A stretch of DNA of 64,000 nucleotides, taken from assembly GCF_008831285.2 (NCBI RefSeq), contig NC_045147.1, forward strand, positions 15,044,854 through 15,108,853. Reading direction: 5' to 3'. The DNA is from Nymphaea colorata (Eukaryota; Streptophyta; Magnoliopsida; Nymphaeales; Nymphaeaceae). The stretch's first letter is position 1; each line of letters starts with the position of its first letter. The notes under the pieces are model-generated. The model had not been told where the DNA came from. It made no database searches and saw only the letters and a list, made by a program, of their open reading frames with translations. Shown here piece after piece: positions 58,913 to 64,000 of the stretch. The translations under genes were made by a program, and so were the position numbers.

Positions 58913-60604
58913 TAGGACCTTCCTTCTTGCCTTCGTTTCCTTATCAGGGGCAATACAGATCTTCCTTTGCTCATTGAAAAATGTTCCTGGCTTTCTTCAC
59001 CATGAATTCCAATTTTCATTTCTGTCAACCGTCTGATTGTCCAACACCAACATCATTTTCCTGACTGGGGATTAACGTGGTCTCTTCCACTTGCGACCTG
59101 CACCATTTCGAACCAACCCCATGACCACAAGATCAAATGATGAGATCATTAAGCCAAAGCCAAAATTTTTCATTCACATTTACAAATTACAATACTCCCA
59201 AGGAACCCAAAACCTGTAAGGCCTCTTTCGATCACCCCCATTTGGCATTCTGCAATCGTCAAAGAAATTAATGCTTTTCTATCTTCCAACACTCGGACAC
59301 TTCTTATGAATGGGGCATTGTTGGTTGTAAATGGGTAATGTTCAGAGCAAAATTTAAAGCTGGCGACACCTTAGAGAGCCTCAAAGCTCACTTGTCGATC
59401 GCTTCCTGGTCACTCAGCTTCTGGAAGTTGCTTGCCAAGAAACTTTTTCCATCATTATAAGGGTTTTGTTAACTATTGTGTTGGCTAATGCTTGTTCCAT
59501 TAGACAGCTTGACATTAATATGTGTTAATTTCCACATAGGTTCTTCCTGATCTATGTAACGTTCAGTACTGGAATTCCAAGATCCCTTTTGACCTCATTT
59601 CGTTTGCAATCTCAACAAGGTTCTCTATGGCCTCCGTCGATCTTGAGGGGCTTGGTTTGATAAGTTTTGTCCTGCAACTTGCTTGTCTGGGGTTTCTTAT
59701 TGCAGCAGAGACGATTGGTTCGTGTTTCTTTGCCAAATAAGAAATCGGGAGACAAATTTGTTAGTTACTCTATGCAAATGATGAAATTCTTATGGCCATT
59801 AACTCCGAATCACTGGGTAAAACTATTCAGTATCACTTTCTCATGAATAATTTATGCCAACATCTGCATTTTTTCATCATGTTCAGATTTGTCATGCTGT
59901 ACAGTTTTTGGAAGAAAAATTGGACTGAAATGAAGATGTAAATTGTTAATTCCAAATCTAGTTTGATTCATCGATCAGATCCGAACATGTCAAACTTCAC
60001 ATTTTGCAGAAGATCGTCCCCCTGTGGCCCCTTTGGAGTCCTGAAAAAGGCTGTCAGCCTTTTCCTTTCACTTTTGCCTTAACATTAAAAAATTTTAGCG
60101 TGGCTTGTTTTCCGGTAATGGCATTCAACCAGAGAATCCCAAGGTAAATCTGGAACTTCAAAATTCACGATCATTAATTATTCCGTTTCGGTTTCAGATA
60201 CCCCACGGGCCACGGCATGTCCTTGGCGTGTCCTAGTTGTAGGCTTGCAGCTGACCTGACCAGTAACCTCCATTCTCAACTAAAAGTTCCCCAACCTGAA
60301 TTTAAAAAAAAAAAAAAAAAAAACTTTGGGAAGTAAAGTGAAATATATCTAACTAAAAACGACAGTTCATCAGAAAAAATAGATCTGGCCAATTATCAAT
60401 TGGCAGTAACAGCACGACTCCGTGCATTGCCAGCCTATTTTCTCCATGAAAATATCTTACTCCAGAGATAGCACTTAATTTGGAGACTTCAGAAGTTTGA
60501 GTACATTTCAAGGGTCTGATCTTTTTGAAAAAGCCATTTCGAAACTCAATTATTGGCTGCCAGAAATTTCTGGCTAAAAGTACGCTGAGGTACACCCGGC
60601 AGGA
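58913..60604. other. Intergenic DNA right of the LINE fragment
   Basis: Could contain more decayed LINE sequence, but I recognise no motif. A poly-A run lies at 60303-60322. A minus-strand frame of 158 codons (60829-60353) is largely low-complexity Lys/Phe runs translated from poly-A/T and is not a gene. Confidence 0.4.
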
Positions 60605-60790
60605 GTGTGTTGCATGCATGCAACATATATACGTCGAAAGAAAAAAAGAAAGTGGGAGTTGGGGTAGTCTAGTAATTTTCTTCTTTTTTTTTATAAAAAT
60701 ATCCTTTTTTTTTTTTATACGATTAACTTTTTCATTACCTCTTTTGTTCTTATACAAAAATATCCTTCTGTTTATTAGGAGGAATATTAT
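60605..60790. mobile_element. MITE-like AT-rich element
   Basis: Starts with GTTGCATGCATGCAAC near 60608, followed by ATATATACGTCGAAAG and then A- and T-rich DNA. The same order follows the palindrome at 23898-23925 (ATTATACAGTCAAAAG). Borders at the right are unclear. Confidence 0.4.
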
Positions 60791-60929
60791 GATCATTATA
60801 CAGACCCGATGTATAACCAACTTTGACACCTAGTTCTATAGAGAGCAGCCCATATAACTAGACCTAAGACCTAAGTCTATTTTTCATGAAAGTATATGTA
60901 TATAGCTCCACCATGAGTACCGATGTCAA

Positions 60930-61265
60930 TGGATCAGATTTAGATCGAATGTATTCGGATATTCACATCTTTGAATTCAAATACGAATAAAACAAACCAT
61001 GTCCAAATCCAAATCTAAAATATGGATTTACAATCTAAACCTAATTTTTTATATACATATCCAAATCCAAATCCAAATTTTGAACCAATTTTCAAAACAT
61101 TAGATATAGGATATTTGTCTAAAATAGAATTTGTATCCAAATCTGGTCGGATATTTGTGTACATCCGAATCAGATGCCATTTTCTAACTCCAAATCTGAT
61201 TCGTTTTCTTAATCAGATATTAATTTTTTTTTTCCATGATTGAATATCTGATTCAAATCAGAGAC
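60930..61265. repeat. AT-rich dispersed repeat, copy 3 of 3
   Basis: ATGTCAATGGATCAGATTTA, then ATATTCACATCTTTGAAT, repeated CCAAATCC, CCAATTTTCAAAACATTAG and TCTGATTCG. Aligns with 48990-49330 and more loosely with 18930-19170. Confidence 0.6.
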
Positions 61266-64000
61266 ATTGACGTCCCTAGCCAGAAACTGTGAGCAGGAAA
61301 ACATTTAAAACGAATGGATGATGAGGTAGCGGTAGCTAGGGAGTCATTTTCCAATATAAAACCGATCTGTATGTACGATGGCATATCTGCTGTAAGGTGG
61401 CGGCGAGTCCTCATCCTTGGTGGGGGCGCAAAACTTTTCTCTCCGCTACCATCTGTGGGACGATGAGGTTTGAAGGGCTTCTATGATTGCTGAGAATGAC
61501 AATACCGATATGGACATGACGCTCACTAATTCAATCTGCGGTCCACGTTCCTCTTCAATTTTTTCTCTCTTGACGTGCTTTCATGAGCAGCAATTATTTG
61601 ATGTCATCACATCAATCGTTTAAATATAGTCATTACTGTAGCCTAAACCAATTCCACAAGTCAACAAATTTTAACGAACACTGTTTTAGATGTTTTGTTT
61701 CAATGGTGCATACATGAATTACAGCATGAATTTATAATCTTTGCAGCATTCATCCACGGATCTCAAGTTGAACACTCTCCCTTTCCATCGAGAGATTCAT
61801 GCATATATTGAAGATTTTAATGTGTGGATCTCAAACTGGAAATTTTTTGCTGAAATCTAGTCAAACGTTCCTGCTTTCGTTCAATGAACTCAATTCCTCG
61901 GAATAAATTTTTTTCTTCTTTAGATGACTAAGTGAGAACGGACCACCAAACTTGAGGAGACAATAATGGCGGAAAGCTAGAATCATTCACTACTAGGAAT
62001 AAAAATGTTACCTAAGTGTTCTCTCTTTTCAGAGTGTACTTGTTAAGAAGTACAGACTAATTTTAAAGTGCAGAAAAATGAAATGTTACAAAATGGTACA
62101 AAAGGGTCTAGATGATTTAGAAATGCTAACAAACATTTGAAAGATTATGAACAGCGGCTAGACTTGATTACATCTCTCGTGTAACTGCATTATTGACGAC
62201 TGGTTGATATATATATATATATATATATATGAACAATTCATTGGGTGGTTGAGTTACATTTATGTTCATGCCATAGAACAAAACATTCAACTACAGGAAC
62301 ATGGGACAACGAACTTCGCTCCCCTGAGAGACAGAGAAGGAGAGAAAGGCATGTGCGTTTGGTAATGAGATTTGTTAAATATTGAGAGGAACACTTGCAA
62401 CCACAGATTTTTCTTTTTTGAGTTTGAGTATGATTGAATGGAAAGGAAGTTTTCGGTGGGACATAAGGCGGAAGAATGCTCCAATGGCTGCAGGGCAAGT
62501 TGTGTGGGCAAGCACAACCTGATACAGATTAATTATCAAGCTCTAATAAATAAGTATCATGGCCAGCCATTGACTTGATCAAATAATCAAACATTATTTT
62601 CAATTTGGGTAAGGTGTACTGATAACCAAAAGGACAAAAAGAAAAAAAATGAAGAAGGTACCCGAGGATCATGAGTATCATCTTCTGAGATTATTAGCCC
62701 ATAAGAACTATATGTGGTTATAGACAATGGTAATTGGTAAAGTGGATGTTCCTTGAGAAGTTACCTGCAGTAATTTTTCAACTGAGAGCTGTGGCGAAAC
62801 AGAGAGAGTTGTAGAAACAATAAACTTAATATATAATTAGTGACTTTCACCAAATTTTCCAGAAAAAAAAAAATTAACATCCTTTCACTCAAACTCCGAT
62901 ACAATATTGTCCGGACGCAGCTTAAGCTAGCTAAATTGTGCCCACATGCATTTATAAGATCCCGTTCTTATTGTTGCGACCACCTGCCTTTATATAGCTT
63001 AGCAATCTTTATCTCAAGTTGGAATATTCTATGTTCTAATCTAAATGATTCTACCTTTTAAGAATAACTTACTAATTAGTTGAGCAACTCAACCGGAGTT
63101 TTCTCCTCGAGGAGCTTGACGATTCTTGAAGAGTCGTACTATAATATAGAATGACCAATTATTTAGATCATAATGCCGAAATCTTGTGATTGCAAGTCCT
63201 CACCACATGGCTTTTCCCTTCTCCCTTCATCCATGCATGAAATGATTTTGTTGAAGTTTAGAGAAGCAATCCAATGTATGTATATCAGGAGTCATCTGAT
63301 ACATTTAATTTCTTGCTTTAAATGAAAATGGTTGCGTTATGGTGAACGAGGAAATAAAATCACATGAAGGATTATGATTGATGAAGGCTCGTAAATGCAT
63401 ATTTTTATACGCATCCGCTGGCCGTGCATGCGCATCTTTTGCTTTGGTTGCTAAAAATCAACTAAAAGGAGACAGTAGACATGTTTAATTGTCTTCTTCC
63501 TTAGGAGGAAGAAGAAGTTTACATGTCACTTACAGGTTGAGGAACACGAACTAAGTCTGAACTCCCAAAGACTTGAAGCGGCAGTCATGGATCAGTTTGA
63601 AAGGGATAGAACAGACTTACCTTCACGTGCAAGTATGTGATACCTGGAAAGTGAGGCATTCCGAATATGTGGGTATCAATCAAATCCTTTTAATGCGTTC
63701 TGGGCCGCTTGGACCTTTATTCCAAACCACACCCCTTGGTTGGTCAATGCCCCACGTAAACCAAGAGAGTTCATTATGTATGTTGGAGGAGAGAAGACAA
63801 CCATTGATGCCAAACTTGCGGATCTGGTATGATCCATCTTTAATAATGCATCAGCAGCATAAGATTTCAATGTTTTGATTCGATCTATATATATATGTTT
63901 CAAGAGCATTCTATTTGTTTTTCTTATACAAAACATGATGTGATTATAGATGGTTTTAAATCCGTTAATCAAATGTTGAACATAATGAATAATATGTTTT
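61266..64000. other. Right-edge intergenic DNA
   Basis: No gene supported up to the window edge. A (TA)n tract lies at 62207-62230. Frames at 62238-62517 and 63573-63972 are on both strands, short, and without recognisable motifs. The pair at 63573-63878 (+) and 63972-63676 (-) might touch an exon of a gene beyond the edge, but I cannot support it. Confidence 0.4.

Noticed and set aside
60353-60829. 158-codon minus-strand frame
   Set aside because: Dominated by Lys/Phe runs from poly-A/T tracts and a MITE-like repeat; no domain.
1-64000. CRISPR arrays, operons, prophage or bacterial defence genes
   Set aside because: The window is eukaryotic plant DNA; repeats here are microsatellites, tandem duplications or transposon remnants, with no spacer-repeat structure.

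Overview
This is plant nuclear DNA from a flowering plant. The evidence is intron-rich genes with GT...AG borders, long AT-rich intergenic stretches, many (TA)n, (AG)n and (TG)n microsatellites, and land-plant gene families. The GC-rich, GC-ending codons of the amylase, kinase and calmodulin-like genes resemble a monocot or an early-diverging angiosperm, but the sequence does not let me name the species. All exon joins were made by hand from reading frame, splice dinucleotides and family similarity. I ran no search.

Six protein-coding genes are supported. From left to right they are: a secreted alpha-amylase (782-2753, +, 4 exons, 423 aa); a short mitochondrial-type pentatricopeptide repeat protein (7348-4774, -, 3 exons, 422 aa); an N-myristoylated receptor-like cytoplasmic kinase (13399-16851, +, 5 exons, 525 aa); a sulfate transporter of the SULTR3;3 type (35041-27373, -, 13 exons, 642 aa); and two intronless four-EF-hand calmodulin-like proteins on the + strand (52344-52952 and 56528-57130). 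A decayed second copy of the sulfate transporter's last exon, with flanking intron and 3' sequence, lies at 22.0-22.8 kb.

The rest is intergenic. It holds diverged dispersed repeats, a copia-type LTR/primer-binding-site remnant near 25.45 kb, a probable LINE endonuclease fragment near 58.8 kb, several short tandem duplications (41 to about 240 bp units), and a 0.7 kb block found on both sides of the sulfate transporter gene (25.8-26.5 and 36.6-37.3 kb). Long stretches (for example 7.3-13.4, 37.3-52.3 and 57.1-64.0 kb) contain no gene I can support.

The genes do not form an operon or an obvious cluster. The only linked relatives are the two calmodulin-like genes, 3.6 kb apart, and the sulfate transporter with its pseudogene tail. 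I found no convincing new biological system. The most useful leads are the duplication history around the sulfate transporter, the substituted surface starch-binding residues of the amylase, and CGCG-type (CAMTA-like) boxes upstream of both calmodulin-like genes.
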